Shown: piece by piece, positions 26,422-34,449 of the stretch
How the letters are laid out: each line of letters starts with the position of its first letter
How positions within the stretch are numbered: the stretch's first letter is position 1
NCBI GenBank assembly: GCA_031272985.1
Contig: JAISSU010000017.1
Span: 1 to 34,838, forward strand
Length of the DNA: 34,838 nucleotides
From: Lachnospiraceae bacterium
Lineage (GTDB): Bacteria > Bacillota > Clostridia > Lachnospirales > Lachnospiraceae
Direction: 5' to 3'
Notes under the pieces: model-generated
Databases searched by the model: none
Seen by the model: the letters and a program-made list of their open reading frames with translations, nothing else
Told to the model about the DNA's origin: nothing
Made by a program: the position numbers and the translations under genes

Positions 26422-27786
26422 TCACAGTACTATTTCGAAATTCTCATCGGACACATCGCGATCAAAGCGGTCGAGCAATGCGTTGGTTATTTGTTCCACT
26501 AAGCGAATTGCGCCGATGTAACCGACAATGGGAAGCAATGGGTGACCGTATCGGTCTAAGACAGGGAATCCCGCACGAATAAAGGGAATATCCTCCGCTC
26601 GCGCAATTTGTTTTCCATAGGTAGAACCAATCATGATATCCACCGTCTCATTTTTAATCCACTGATGCAATTCAAATAAATCCTTATTCGCTTTCGCTAC
26701 GCAATCAGAAACGCCATATTTATCAAACAGAGCGTTTATTTTTCGTGTGAACTCCTCTTTTGGTGTGCCTGTAATTACATATTTAGGTATCATTCCCATC
26801 TCAAGCACCAATGAGGTCAGTCCGATAACCACGTCAGGGTCACCGAAAATCGCCACTTTTTTCTGATATGTGTATTGATGTGAATCCAAAAGCAAATCAA
26901 CCAGCCGACCTCGCTCTTTCTCCAGTTCACCGGGAACTTCCGTTTTGGATTGTTTGCGAAGTTCCGAAATATACAAATCCGTGTAGGTAACACCGATTGG
27001 CATAGGTAATAATGCATATGGCACTTTCCACTTCTTTTTCAGTAATTCGGCAGGTTCAATCCCTATTATTTCGCCGAGGGCAATCAGTCCTTCGCAATCA
27101 CCCAACCCTTTTATTTCATCAAGAGTCGTTCCGCCTTCCGGATACATTACATATTTTCCGGTCATTGGGGCGTCCAGCACACCGCTTTGATCAGGAAAGA
27201 AAGTGGTGTCAACATTCATGAGTGACGCTATGCGCTTTAATTCACGGATGTCGCCCGGATTGACCCAGCCGGGAAAAACAGCTGTTTTTTCGTTGCTTGT
27301 GCCTGATTTTTTTGTCAGATAGTTCATAAAACCCATCATCATATTGTAAAACCCATTGATGTGACTGCCTACATAACTTGGGGTGTTACAATGAACCATA
27401 ACCTTGCCTTGGGGCACATCAATATCCATAAGATATGACGCCAGATCGTCTCCGATGGTTTCGGAAAGACAGGTGGTATGCACCGCGATTACATCCGGAT
27501 TATATATGTCAAAAATATTTTTAGCAGCGGTTGTTATATTGCTCCTTCCGCCGAAAACGCTTGCACCTTCTGTAAACGAAGAAGACGAAGCGACGGCCGG
27601 CTCCTTAAAGTGACGCGACAGCACCGTGCGGTGATAGGAACAGCACCCCTGCGAGCCGTGACTGTGCGGCATACAACCATGCACACCCAATGCTGCGAAC
27701 ATTGCGCCCACCGGCTGGCAGGTTTTACATGGATTCACTCGAAGCGCCGAACGTTCCTTAACTTCTTTAGGCGTTAAATCCATCAT
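26422..27786 (-). CDS. nifK: Nitrogenase MoFe protein beta chain
   Basis: This is the beta subunit of dinitrogenase, 454 residues. P-cluster ligands are visible as C23 (NPCKTCQPVGA), C48 (HGSQGCCSYHR) and C106 (HTTCLSETIGDD). It lacks the N-terminal extension of about 50 residues found in Azotobacter-type NifK, as in clostridial NifK. The nifD stop and the nifK start overlap by one base (TGATG), and GGAGG precedes it, indicating translational coupling of the two MoFe subunits. Cytoplasmic; functions as an alpha2-beta2 tetramer with NifD. Confidence 0.96.
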   Translation of the reverse strand: MMDLTPKEVKERSALRVNPCKTCQPVGAMFAALGVHGCMPHSHGSQGCCSYHRTVLSRHFKEPAVASSSSFTEGASVFGGRSNITTAAKNIFDIYNPDVIAVHTTCLSETIGDDLASYLMDIDVPQGKVMVHCNTPSYVGSHINGFYNMMMGFMNYLTKKSGTSNEKTAVFPGWVNPGDIRELKRIASLMNVDTTFFPDQSGVLDAPMTGKYVMYPEGGTTLDEIKGLGDCEGLIALGEIIGIEPAELLKKKWKVPYALLPMPIGVTYTDLYISELRKQSKTEVPGELEKERGRLVDLLLDSHQYTYQKKVAIFGDPDVVIGLTSLVLEMGMIPKYVITGTPKEEFTRKINALFDKYGVSDCVAKANKDLFELHQWIKNETVDIMIGSTYGKQIARAEDIPFIRAGFPVLDRYGHPLLPIVGYIGAIRLVEQITNALLDRFDRDVSDENFEIVL

Positions 27787-29384
27787 CAGTAACCACCTCC
27801 TATTCTTCCCACGAGCATGGGCTCATGTTTCCAAGGCGGAATCACTAAACTCCACGCATTTGTGTACAGCGCCATAGTTACATCCCGTCCGAAATTTACC
27901 GCGCCGTTAAATCCGGCATATGGACCTGAATAATCATAAGAGTGAATTTGCCGCGACGACACACCGGCCTTCTGAATAGAATATTTGTCCTTAATTCCGG
28001 AAAGGAAAATATCGGGTTTCTTAGAGTCAAGCAGCGCATCAGTTTCAAAATGGTTGTAGTCGTCAACAACGACATCTCCCGCATTCATTTCGGGAATCAT
28101 GCCACCATAGGAGTCAATCTCGACACCCATTTCTTTAAACTGCGCGATCTGCTCCTTGGAATAGGTTTGGTGATAAAAAGCTTCGTCAGGCTCGACTTTT
28201 ATACTTTCGATATTTTTATTGTCCGCATCTTCTTTTATTTGCGGTATAATATCACGTCCCTCATAGTCATCACGGTGAGCAAACTCATAGCCCGCTATAA
28301 CAGTTTCCATTCCCAATTCTTTGAGAAGTACCTGATAATGGTGAGAGCGCGAACCTCCGGAGAAAATTCCCGCTGTTTTTCCGCTAAGACGCGATTTATA
28401 ATACTCCATATCCTCAGCAATCAGTGACAGTTCATCGGCTATAACCGCTTCCACCCGATCAGTCAAATCCGGATCATCAAAATATTTTGCGATTTCGCGA
28501 AGCGTCTTGCAGGTCGCACCCACACCGATAAAATTGACTTTGAGCCAATCAATACCATATTTTGTCTTCATCATCTCGGCAATGTAATTGATAGAGCGGT
28601 GGCACATAACGAGATTCAGATGTGCCAAATGCGCGCTTTTCAGAGATTCGAAAGAGGCATCACCGGTGAACAAATTCAACACCTCGATGCCGCAACGTTT
28701 CAGAATCCTTTCTTCTTCCCAACCGTCGCCGCCGATATTGTACTCGCCCAAAATATTGACCGAAAACTTCGTTTTGGGTGCTTCGTCTCCTGTTCCTATA
28801 ACATATCGCATAATCCCGTTATTGGCTATGTGGTGCCCGCCCGATTGGGAAACGCCCTTATACCCTTCGCAGGAATAGCCAATAGCTTTAATGCCGTATT
28901 TTTCCTCAGCTCGCCGTGCCACTGCCTGCACATCATCACCTATAAGTCCAATCGGACATGTGGAACAAATCATAATACACTTCGGGTCGAATATTTCCAT
29001 AGCCTCATCAATAGCCTTTTCAAGCTTTTTTTCACCGCCAAATACAATATCCGGCTCTTGCATATCTGTTGAAAAACAGTAAGGCACGAAATTCTTGTCA
29101 GTGTGCTCGTCCGGTTTCGCCTTATTTCGACGAGTGCCCCAACTGTAAAATCCGCAACCGATAGGACCGTGCGTAATCACACAAACATCTTTAAGTGGTC
29201 CTACAACAACGCCTTTACACCCCGCATAACAACAGCCACGTGCCGTCATAACACCGGGAATGGCACGTGTGTTTGCTGCAATGCTTTGGGTTTCGCATGT
29301 TTCTTCCAGCTGAACAATGTGTTCTTTACGGTTTTTATAAACTTTTGCTGAATACTTTTCCAAAAGTTTTTCTTTGTCCGTCAT
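27786..29384 (-). CDS. nifD: Nitrogenase MoFe protein alpha chain
   Basis: This is the alpha subunit of dinitrogenase, 532 residues, which carries the FeMo cofactor where N2 is reduced. P-cluster ligands are C51, C77 and C143. The cofactor ligands are C261 (LVMCHRSINYI) and H481 (QIHSYDYSGPYAGF). The active-site Q180 and H184 lie in GVSQSGGHHIANN. It has the extra segment of about 50 residues near 375-430 typical of the clostridial type, and Trp (YSWGTRR) where Azotobacter has the arginine of YSRAGRR. The cofactor-site residues argue for a molybdenum enzyme rather than a vanadium or iron-only one; no G subunit is encoded. Start supported by AGGGGG upstream. Confidence 0.97.
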   Translation of the reverse strand: MTDKEKLLEKYSAKVYKNRKEHIVQLEETCETQSIAANTRAIPGVMTARGCCYAGCKGVVVGPLKDVCVITHGPIGCGFYSWGTRRNKAKPDEHTDKNFVPYCFSTDMQEPDIVFGGEKKLEKAIDEAMEIFDPKCIMICSTCPIGLIGDDVQAVARRAEEKYGIKAIGYSCEGYKGVSQSGGHHIANNGIMRYVIGTGDEAPKTKFSVNILGEYNIGGDGWEEERILKRCGIEVLNLFTGDASFESLKSAHLAHLNLVMCHRSINYIAEMMKTKYGIDWLKVNFIGVGATCKTLREIAKYFDDPDLTDRVEAVIADELSLIAEDMEYYKSRLSGKTAGIFSGGSRSHHYQVLLKELGMETVIAGYEFAHRDDYEGRDIIPQIKEDADNKNIESIKVEPDEAFYHQTYSKEQIAQFKEMGVEIDSYGGMIPEMNAGDVVVDDYNHFETDALLDSKKPDIFLSGIKDKYSIQKAGVSSRQIHSYDYSGPYAGFNGAVNFGRDVTMALYTNAWSLVIPPWKHEPMLVGRIGGGY

Positions 29385-29395
29385 ACACTTACCCC

Positions 29396-29779
29396 CTAAA
29401 ACGCTTCAATGGTCGGCTCGCCGCTGCGAACGGTATATGCCTCCAGCATAGGTAACACGAAGATCTTTCCGTCACCCGGATTGCCTGTTTGATTGGCGTT
29501 AATTACTGTGCGCACCACTTCGTCTACATCTTTATCTTCCACTATCAGCGTGAAAAATCGTTTTGCAATGAGCCTCGTGGCTTCCGTTAAATTCTCACCA
29601 ATTTTGCTAAGGGGCAGTTCACCCGCCGCGAGCACTGTGTTTAGCAAATCCGGATCAATGCTCTTTTTACCCCTGCCCAAGCACTTCCGACAAGTGAAAG
29701 CGGGAAAGCCGCTTTCCGCCAGCGCCTTTTTGGTATCATTGACTTTATTTTGCCTAATAAAGCACATAATCTCTTTCAT
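29396..29779 (-). CDS. nifI2: NifI2, PII-like regulator of nitrogenase activity
   Basis: This GlnB-family signalling protein of 127 residues has the longer T-loop region of the NifI2 branch (C-R-K-C-L-G-R-G-K-K-S, then a long insert to about residue 70) and the PII core ending GDGKIFVLPMLEAYTVRSGE. In methanogens the NifI1-NifI2 complex binds dinitrogenase and switches it off when ammonium rises, and 2-oxoglutarate relieves this. The gene order nifH-nifI1-nifI2-nifD is the standard one for this system. AAGGGGGG precedes the ATG, and the gaps to its neighbours are 11-12 bases. Confidence 0.95.
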   Translation of the reverse strand: MKEIMCFIRQNKVNDTKKALAESGFPAFTCRKCLGRGKKSIDPDLLNTVLAAGELPLSKIGENLTEATRLIAKRFFTLIVEDKDVDEVVRTVINANQTGNPGDGKIFVLPMLEAYTVRSGEPTIEAF

Positions 29780-29791
29780 TCGTAACCCCCC

Positions 29792-30115
29792 TTACAAACC
29801 GGCTTTTCCTGTGCTGATGGTGTAGGCGGATTCCACAGGGGATACAAAAATGCGTCCGTCGCCGAAAGTGCCCGTACCGGTTTTTGCTACCCGCAATATA
29901 ATTTTTACTAAATCATCTTTATCTTCATCTTCACAGACCATAAGCAGCATTTCTTTAGGGATTTCGTCGTAATGCACCTCTCCGACTGAGATGCCTTTTT
30001 GCTTGCCCCTACCATAAACGTCCATTTTCGTTACTGCAGGAAAACCCGCCGCTGCGATCTCGCTCATCACCAGTCCCGCTTTTTCGGGACGCACAATAGC
30101 TCTGACTAATAACAT
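29792..30115 (-). CDS. nifI1: NifI1, PII-like regulator of nitrogenase activity
   Basis: This is the partner PII-like protein of 107 residues: MLLVRAIVRPEKAGLVMSEI at the N-terminus, KMDVYGRGKQKGI before the T-loop, and GDGRIFVSPVESAYTISTGK at the end. It acts with NifI2 in rapid, reversible inactivation of nitrogenase by ammonium, without covalent modification in the studied archaeal case. It is encoded 13 bases after nifH with a good AAGGGGG ribosome site. Together with the absence of draT/draG genes in view, this suggests post-translational control runs through NifI here. Confidence 0.95.
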   Translation of the reverse strand: MLLVRAIVRPEKAGLVMSEIAAAGFPAVTKMDVYGRGKQKGISVGEVHYDEIPKEMLLMVCEDEDKDDLVKIILRVAKTGTGTFGDGRIFVSPVESAYTISTGKAGL

Positions 30116-30128
30116 TTTATTATCCCCC

Positions 30129-31010
<882 letters not shown>

Positions 31011-31059
31011 ACAACGGCGCAGTTTTCGCAAAGTAATATGCGAACAACCACCCCGTTGT
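31011..31059 (-). ncRNA. Two-helix RNA structure in the nifH 5' leader
   Basis: In the minus-strand RNA, ACAACGG (31059-31053) pairs with CCGTTGT (31017-31011). Within this, TTCGCA (31044-31039) pairs with TGCGAA (31030-31025) around the 8-base loop TATTACTT, leaving an internal loop of about 8 by 7 bases. Both helices are perfect. The element lies between the expected transcription start (near 31082) and the start-codon switch. It matches no riboswitch class I recognise. Confidence 0.45.
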
Positions 31060-31065
31060 GGGTTG

Positions 31066-31081
31066 TGGAACTTAATTTCCA
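31066..31081. promoter_or_regulatory. NrpR-like operator box at the nifH transcription start
   Basis: TGGAACTTAATTTCCA contains GGAA-N6-TTCC exactly (31067-31080) and is a near-perfect 16-base palindrome. GGAA-N6-TTCC is the operator bound by the nitrogen repressor NrpR in Methanococcus. The box begins right after the expected transcription start, where binding would block initiation. No NrpR gene is in this window. Confidence 0.5.
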
Positions 31082-31088
31082 TGGTTAG

Positions 31089-31116
31089 ATTATAGACCCG
31101 AAAAAGCTTTTTGCAA
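31089..31116 (-). promoter_or_regulatory. Sigma-70-type promoter of the nif operon
   Basis: On the minus strand TTGCAA (31116-31111), a 16-base spacer and TATAAT (31094-31089) form a clear promoter, giving a leader of about 135 bases before nifH. The spacer and the edge of the -35 box contain the perfect palindrome AAAAAGCTTTTT (31101-31112), which might bind a regulator or simply be bent DNA. A sigma-70 promoter agrees with what is known for clostridial nif genes. Confidence 0.65.
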
Positions 31117-31302
31117 CTGCACCGAATTGTAGAAAGTGGCCAATTTTATCTGCGTATTTTTATGCAAATTAAACAATGGTCGAAGATGACATTTGTCAAT
31201 CAAAACAATGACTAACGACACTTTTCTAATTCTTTTTTTTAATGTATTATCAGCTTAACAAATAACAAACCACCTACCAAACACAAGAAAAGGAGAACAA
31301 AA

Positions 31303-31488
31303 ATGAGTGAGTACAGATATGTTACAATCGAATGCGAGAACAATATTGCAAAGAGTTCACATCTAACAAACCACAGGGAAACCATCGAAGCACAGGCAAA
31401 AGAAGGGTACGAATACGTAGGGTACATCCCCACAAAATTCTGGGCAAACGGAAAGCTTTGTACATTGGATTTAATCTTCAGAAAATAA
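31303..31488 (+). CDS. Small DUF4177-family protein
   Basis: This protein of 61 residues has the DUF4177 pattern: an N-terminal Y-R-Y-V-T-I-E strand, then HRETIEAQAKEGYEYVGYIPT and a closing L-D-L-I-F-R-K strand. The function of the family is unknown; it is small, cytoplasmic and often encoded alone. AGGAG lies 7 bases before the ATG, which supports a real gene. It is transcribed away from nifH and runs head-on into the serine dehydratase gene. The two stop codons touch with no base between them, so no terminator separates the convergent genes. Confidence 0.78.
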   Translation: MSEYRYVTIECENNIAKSSHLTNHRETIEAQAKEGYEYVGYIPTKFWANGKLCTLDLIFRK

Positions 31489-33072
31489 TTACGTCAAGGT
31501 TATCGCTAAACTGCTCTTCGTAACCGACAGTCCGGAAAGTCCCGTGCAGCGTAGTTCCGGCGGGATTTTCCTTCCGACTTCATCAAATGCTCCGATTGTT
31601 TCATCCAGCGGCACGACCTGATCATAGCCCAATAATGCCATCTGTGCCGATGCAAACGCATTCAGGCCGCACATTATATTCTTCCCGAGGCATGGCACTT
31701 CCACCCTAACAGCCACGGGGTCGCACACCATTCCCAGAATATTCTGCAACGCCATTGACGCTGCCGCCATGCCTTCTTCCACAGTCCCGTCCATCAGCTG
31801 CACTATAGCCGCAGCCGTCATACCGCTTCCGGCTCCGCATTCTGCCTGACAGCCCGCGACTTCCGCTGCGAATGTGGAATATTCCGATATAAATACTCCC
31901 ACTATTCCCGCGGCAAACATCGCCTTAATTATCTGTTCGTCCGAAAGCTTAAGGCTTTCCGCAATTCCAAGCACTGTCCCGGGTAATCCTCCGCAGGACC
32001 CGGCTGTCGGCGCCGCCACAAAAGGCTTCATTGCACTCTTACACTCCATTATTGCCGAAACGGATTTCACAATCTCATTAACCATGTCATTCGGAATTAA
32101 ACGTCGCACTTTATCCTTATCTTTAAAGAATTTAGACTGACATCCGAGAATCCGGTCGTCAAAATGAGTTTCTTCCAATCCGATTTCGCGCGAATTTCGC
32201 ATAATACGTACCAGATTGCGCATTTTCTCCCAGACCTCGTCTTTAGCACAACCTCCGCGTACGCTCTCATAACGAGCGGCCGCTTCCCACAATGACAGAT
32301 TATCTTTTTTCGCATAGGCAATCAATTCATCCGCACTTAAGAAAGGTACAGCCGGGGTCAACTGAGATGCAATAGGAAGGCATGGTGTAGCCTGCAGGAT
32401 ATCCGCCACCTCATATTCCGAAAGTATTGTTTTCAACAGTTCTTTATTCAGTGCCTTTTCGGCAATAATTTCAATGAAACCCGTCCCATCTGATATTGAT
32501 GTTTCGATTTGAACCTTTATTTCATTATCGGCGCTACCCGCAATGCCGCTTGCCAGTTTGTCCTTAATTTCATCAATCTCAGCCTCATTCGTGTTATTGA
32601 CAAAAATAAGGCTCTCATAAAAACCACCCGTCAAGAGTAACGAAAAGCCTTCTATCTCAACGAATTCAATCATTCCACCGCCGACTGACAGAGCTGTCGC
32701 GTGCAACTCCTTCCCCTTATCATTTGTCAGCGTCATACGGTATGTATTAGGATGAGTCGCCGGGAAAGGCACAATAGAAAAGACTAACTCCATCCCTTCA
32801 TCTTTGGCTATGTCCATAGATTGAAGTAGTCTCTCATCATCGGCCTCCATACCCAGAAGCCCTGCCACCAAACCCACATCAGAGCATTGCGTATGATAGG
32901 ACGCCGCCAGCGACCCTTCCGGATCCATCTCTAATAAAAAACGAACTATTTTTCCTTCGATAAGCTCTCTCAAAGTCCGTCCGATTCTGACCGAACCGGC
33001 AGTATGCGAGCTGGATGGCCCCACCATAATCGGTCCCAATACGTCATTGAAAATACTTGCATGCTGTTTCAT
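31489..33072 (-). CDS. L-serine dehydratase, iron-sulfur type, beta and alpha domains in one chain
   Basis: This L-serine ammonia-lyase of 527 residues makes pyruvate and ammonia from L-serine. The beta domain comes first (GPIMVGPSSSHTAGSVRIGR, then LSVGGGMIEF near residue 130). The alpha domain begins near 240 and has PTAGSCGGLPGTVLG near 350, AGCQAECGAGSGMTAAA near 395 and MVCDPVAVRVEVPC near 435. The cysteines in the last two motifs fit the oxygen-labile [4Fe-4S] cluster. Many clostridia split the enzyme into sdaAA/sdaAB; here it is fused. AGGAG lies 8 bases before the ATG. Ammonia release beside nitrogenase genes is a notable neighbour, but a functional link is not shown. Confidence 0.94.
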   Translation of the reverse strand: MKQHASIFNDVLGPIMVGPSSSHTAGSVRIGRTLRELIEGKIVRFLLEMDPEGSLAASYHTQCSDVGLVAGLLGMEADDERLLQSMDIAKDEGMELVFSIVPFPATHPNTYRMTLTNDKGKELHATALSVGGGMIEFVEIEGFSLLLTGGFYESLIFVNNTNEAEIDEIKDKLASGIAGSADNEIKVQIETSISDGTGFIEIIAEKALNKELLKTILSEYEVADILQATPCLPIASQLTPAVPFLSADELIAYAKKDNLSLWEAAARYESVRGGCAKDEVWEKMRNLVRIMRNSREIGLEETHFDDRILGCQSKFFKDKDKVRRLIPNDMVNEIVKSVSAIMECKSAMKPFVAAPTAGSCGGLPGTVLGIAESLKLSDEQIIKAMFAAGIVGVFISEYSTFAAEVAGCQAECGAGSGMTAAAIVQLMDGTVEEGMAAASMALQNILGMVCDPVAVRVEVPCLGKNIMCGLNAFASAQMALLGYDQVVPLDETIGAFDEVGRKIPPELRCTGLSGLSVTKSSLAITLT

Positions 33073-33219
33073 ATTATTCTCTCCTCGCCGGGAACCAAAT
33101 CCCCTTCAATAAGACTCATGGTACCATAACCTTAAATCACAAGCAAGATTCAAAACCGGCTGCTATCTATCTTAAGACCGCAAATATTATATCCTCAAAG
33201 AAAATATTCAAAAAAATAT

Positions 33220-33281
33220 TTTCGTCAGGGTATTGACAAATTTATTCTCATAGGCTATATTAATTTCGTCAGGGTATTGAC
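33220..33281 (+). repeat. 18-base direct repeat in the marR promoter
   Basis: TTTCGTCAGGGTATTGAC occurs identically at 33220-33237 and 33264-33281, 44 bases apart or about four helical turns. The first copy overlaps the -35 box and the second lies over the expected transcription start. Copies on the same face of the helix would suit two regulator dimers. Confidence 0.75.
33233..33261 (+). promoter_or_regulatory. marR promoter
   Basis: TTGACA (33233-33238), a 17-base spacer and TATATT (33256-33261) make a near-consensus sigma-70 promoter. Transcription would start near 33268, giving a leader of about 180 bases before the marR ATG. Confidence 0.7.
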
Positions 33282-33290
33282 GGTCAATAC
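33274..33290 (+). promoter_or_regulatory. Perfect palindromic operator at the marR transcription start
   Basis: GTATTGACGGTCAATAC is a perfect inverted repeat of 8-base arms around one G. Its left arm is the end of the second direct repeat; a single left arm also occurs at 33230-33237 over the -35 box. Size and position fit autorepression by the MarR protein encoded downstream, which is inference. Confidence 0.6.
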
Positions 33291-33322
33291 TCGGACTAAT
33301 CCAATAACCAATGTCTTTAAAG

Positions 33323-33354
33323 GTGTAAAGTGATTGAGGAAAATCACTTTACAC
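33323..33354 (+). promoter_or_regulatory. Perfect 13-pair hairpin in the marR leader
   Basis: GTGTAAAGTGATT (33323-33335) and AATCACTTTACAC (33342-33354) are exact complements around the 6-base loop GAGGAA. No U-run follows, so it is not a normal terminator. Confidence 0.6.
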
Positions 33355-33378
33355 GAACATTGTAACTTTAGTAGCGTA

Positions 33379-33428
33379 GACGGGATTCACTCCCGTCGGA
33401 GCGTGGGGTGTCGGGGGTGTCCCCCGAC
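33379..33428 (+). promoter_or_regulatory. Two GC-rich perfect hairpins just before the marR ribosome site
   Basis: GACGGGA (33379-33385) pairs with TCCCGTC (33391-33397), and GTCGGGGG (33410-33417) pairs with CCCCCGAC (33421-33428) over a 3-base loop. The second ends 6 bases before AGGAGG and could hinder or protect ribosome entry. The pair may be a dispersed REP-like element, which only a genome search can show. Confidence 0.55.
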
Positions 33429-33448
33429 TCAGACAGGAGGGAACTAAG

Positions 33449-34048
33449 ATGAATGAAATAAAAACCACCGTTACAGATCAATTACAACGACTTCAAATGT
33501 TAATGCACCGCTCAACATTTTACGGGCGCGTGAGCGAATCACGGACGCACAATCCGCACATGGGGCAGGGACGCATTCTGGCTCTATTAAAGATTAAGCC
33601 TGAAATCAGCCAGCGAGACCTCACTTACCTATTGGGACTCTCGAAGCAGTCAATCGCACAGGTGCTTGAAAAGCTCGAAAAAAGTGGTTACATCACCCGC
33701 GAAACATCCGAAGATGATAAGCGCGTGTCAATAATCAAACTCACTGAGGAAGGCGCGAAAGCCGCCGAGAGCATTGACGAGGAAGTCCCCGAGACTAATA
33801 AAGTACTCGAAGGCCTAAGCGACGAAGAACTCGAAACATTTTCCGGGTTACTTGATAAGCTAATAAAGGCTTATGAGGAACAGTTCCCGGGCGAGGATTT
33901 TGATAAACGTCGTAAAATAATGGAAGAATTTGTGGCTCACCACAGGCGGGACTTTGAAAAACATGGTGACGGACCCGAAAGGCGTAGAGATCGCGGCGAG
34001 CATTTCGGAAAAAGATTTAACCATCACAGTTTTCGTCAAAACGATTAG
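33449..34048 (+). CDS. MarR-family transcriptional regulator with basic, His-rich tail
   Basis: This winged helix-turn-helix regulator has 199 residues. The core covers about 1-150: HMGQGRILALLKIKPEISQ, recognition region DLTYLLGLSKQSIAQVLEKLEKSGYI, and wing RETSEDDKRVSIIKLTEEG. The last 40 residues are rich in His, Arg and Lys (HHRRDFEKHGDGPERRRDRG and onward), which is longer than the usual MarR of about 145 residues and might bind metal or DNA. AGGAGG lies 8 bases before the ATG. The promoter palindrome suggests autoregulation; target genes are unknown. The gene ends in a good terminator shared with vanZ. Confidence 0.9.
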   Translation: MNEIKTTVTDQLQRLQMLMHRSTFYGRVSESRTHNPHMGQGRILALLKIKPEISQRDLTYLLGLSKQSIAQVLEKLEKSGYITRETSEDDKRVSIIKLTEEGAKAAESIDEEVPETNKVLEGLSDEELETFSGLLDKLIKAYEEQFPGEDFDKRRKIMEEFVAHHRRDFEKHGDGPERRRDRGEHFGKRFNHHSFRQND

Positions 34049-34057
34049 CAAAACGCT

Positions 34058-34089
34058 GCCTCCGGAATTCACCGGAGGCGTTTTCTTTT
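34058..34089. terminator. Intrinsic terminator between marR and vanZ
   Basis: GCCTCCGG (34058-34065) pairs perfectly with CCGGAGGC (34072-34079) around a 6-base loop, followed on the plus strand by GTTTTCTTTT. It ends marR strongly. On the minus strand it has a shorter T-run and overlaps the last codons of vanZ, whose stop falls in the loop. Confidence 0.85.
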
Positions 34090-34449
34090 AATCAAAAATC
34101 CGATCACCAAAATTGCTATAACCGCACCTAAAATCGCGCCTGCGGTATCGGTAATCCAATCATTCACATCGCAGTAGCGCCCTGCCACAAATAATTGATG
34201 AAATTCATCACTCGCCCCATATAGTGACGAGATACCGATAGTAACCACCGCATATTTCCGGATATTTTCCCACTTCTTATAAAGCGCTCCCAACATCAGC
34301 CCCGACAAAATGGCATATTCAGTAAAATGCGCAATGTACGACCAAACACCCAGATTATCCGGCAAACCGTCCTGCGGGATGGATGACATACAAAAAATAA
34401 CGATTGCGCATAAAATTGTTAAAATCAAGAAAACCTTTCTCCTACTCAA
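34069..34449 (-). CDS. VanZ-family membrane protein
   Basis: This small integral membrane protein of 126 residues has four hydrophobic segments and the VanZ family marks: IAHFTEYAILSGLMLGAL near residue 40 and YGASDEFHQLFVAGRYCDVNDWITDTAGAILG near 78-110. VanZ proper gives low-level teicoplanin resistance, but most chromosomal family members have no proven role and are assumed to act at the envelope. It seems to start at TTG (34449), overlapping the end of the dehydrogenase fragment by 8 bases and without a strong ribosome site. It may therefore depend on translation of that fragment. Confidence 0.83.
   Translation of the reverse strand: MSRRKVFLILTILCAIVIFCMSSIPQDGLPDNLGVWSYIAHFTEYAILSGLMLGALYKKWENIRKYAVVTIGISSLYGASDEFHQLFVAGRYCDVNDWITDTAGAILGAVIAILVIGFLIKRKRLR

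Larger units (their letters stand above)
33073..33448. other. Divergent regulatory space between serine dehydratase and marR
   Basis: No gene is seen in these 376 bases. The left 140 are AT-rich and should contain the serine dehydratase promoter, but no convincing one was picked out. From 33220 onward come a marR promoter, an 18-base direct repeat, a 17-base perfect palindrome and three perfect hairpins, described separately. Confidence 0.6.

Noticed and set aside
27942-28427. Open frame of 161 codons on the plus strand
   Set aside because: It lies antisense within nifD and encodes a composition without recognisable domains; it is a shadow of nifD.
27786-29384. Vanadium or iron-only nitrogenase alpha chain
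   Set aside because: No G-subunit gene lies between the alpha- and beta-chain genes, nifE, nifN and nifV accompany it, and the sequence follows the clostridial molybdenum NifD.
33220-33290. Start of a CRISPR array
   Set aside because: Only two repeat copies exist, they overlap promoter elements, and no cas genes are present.
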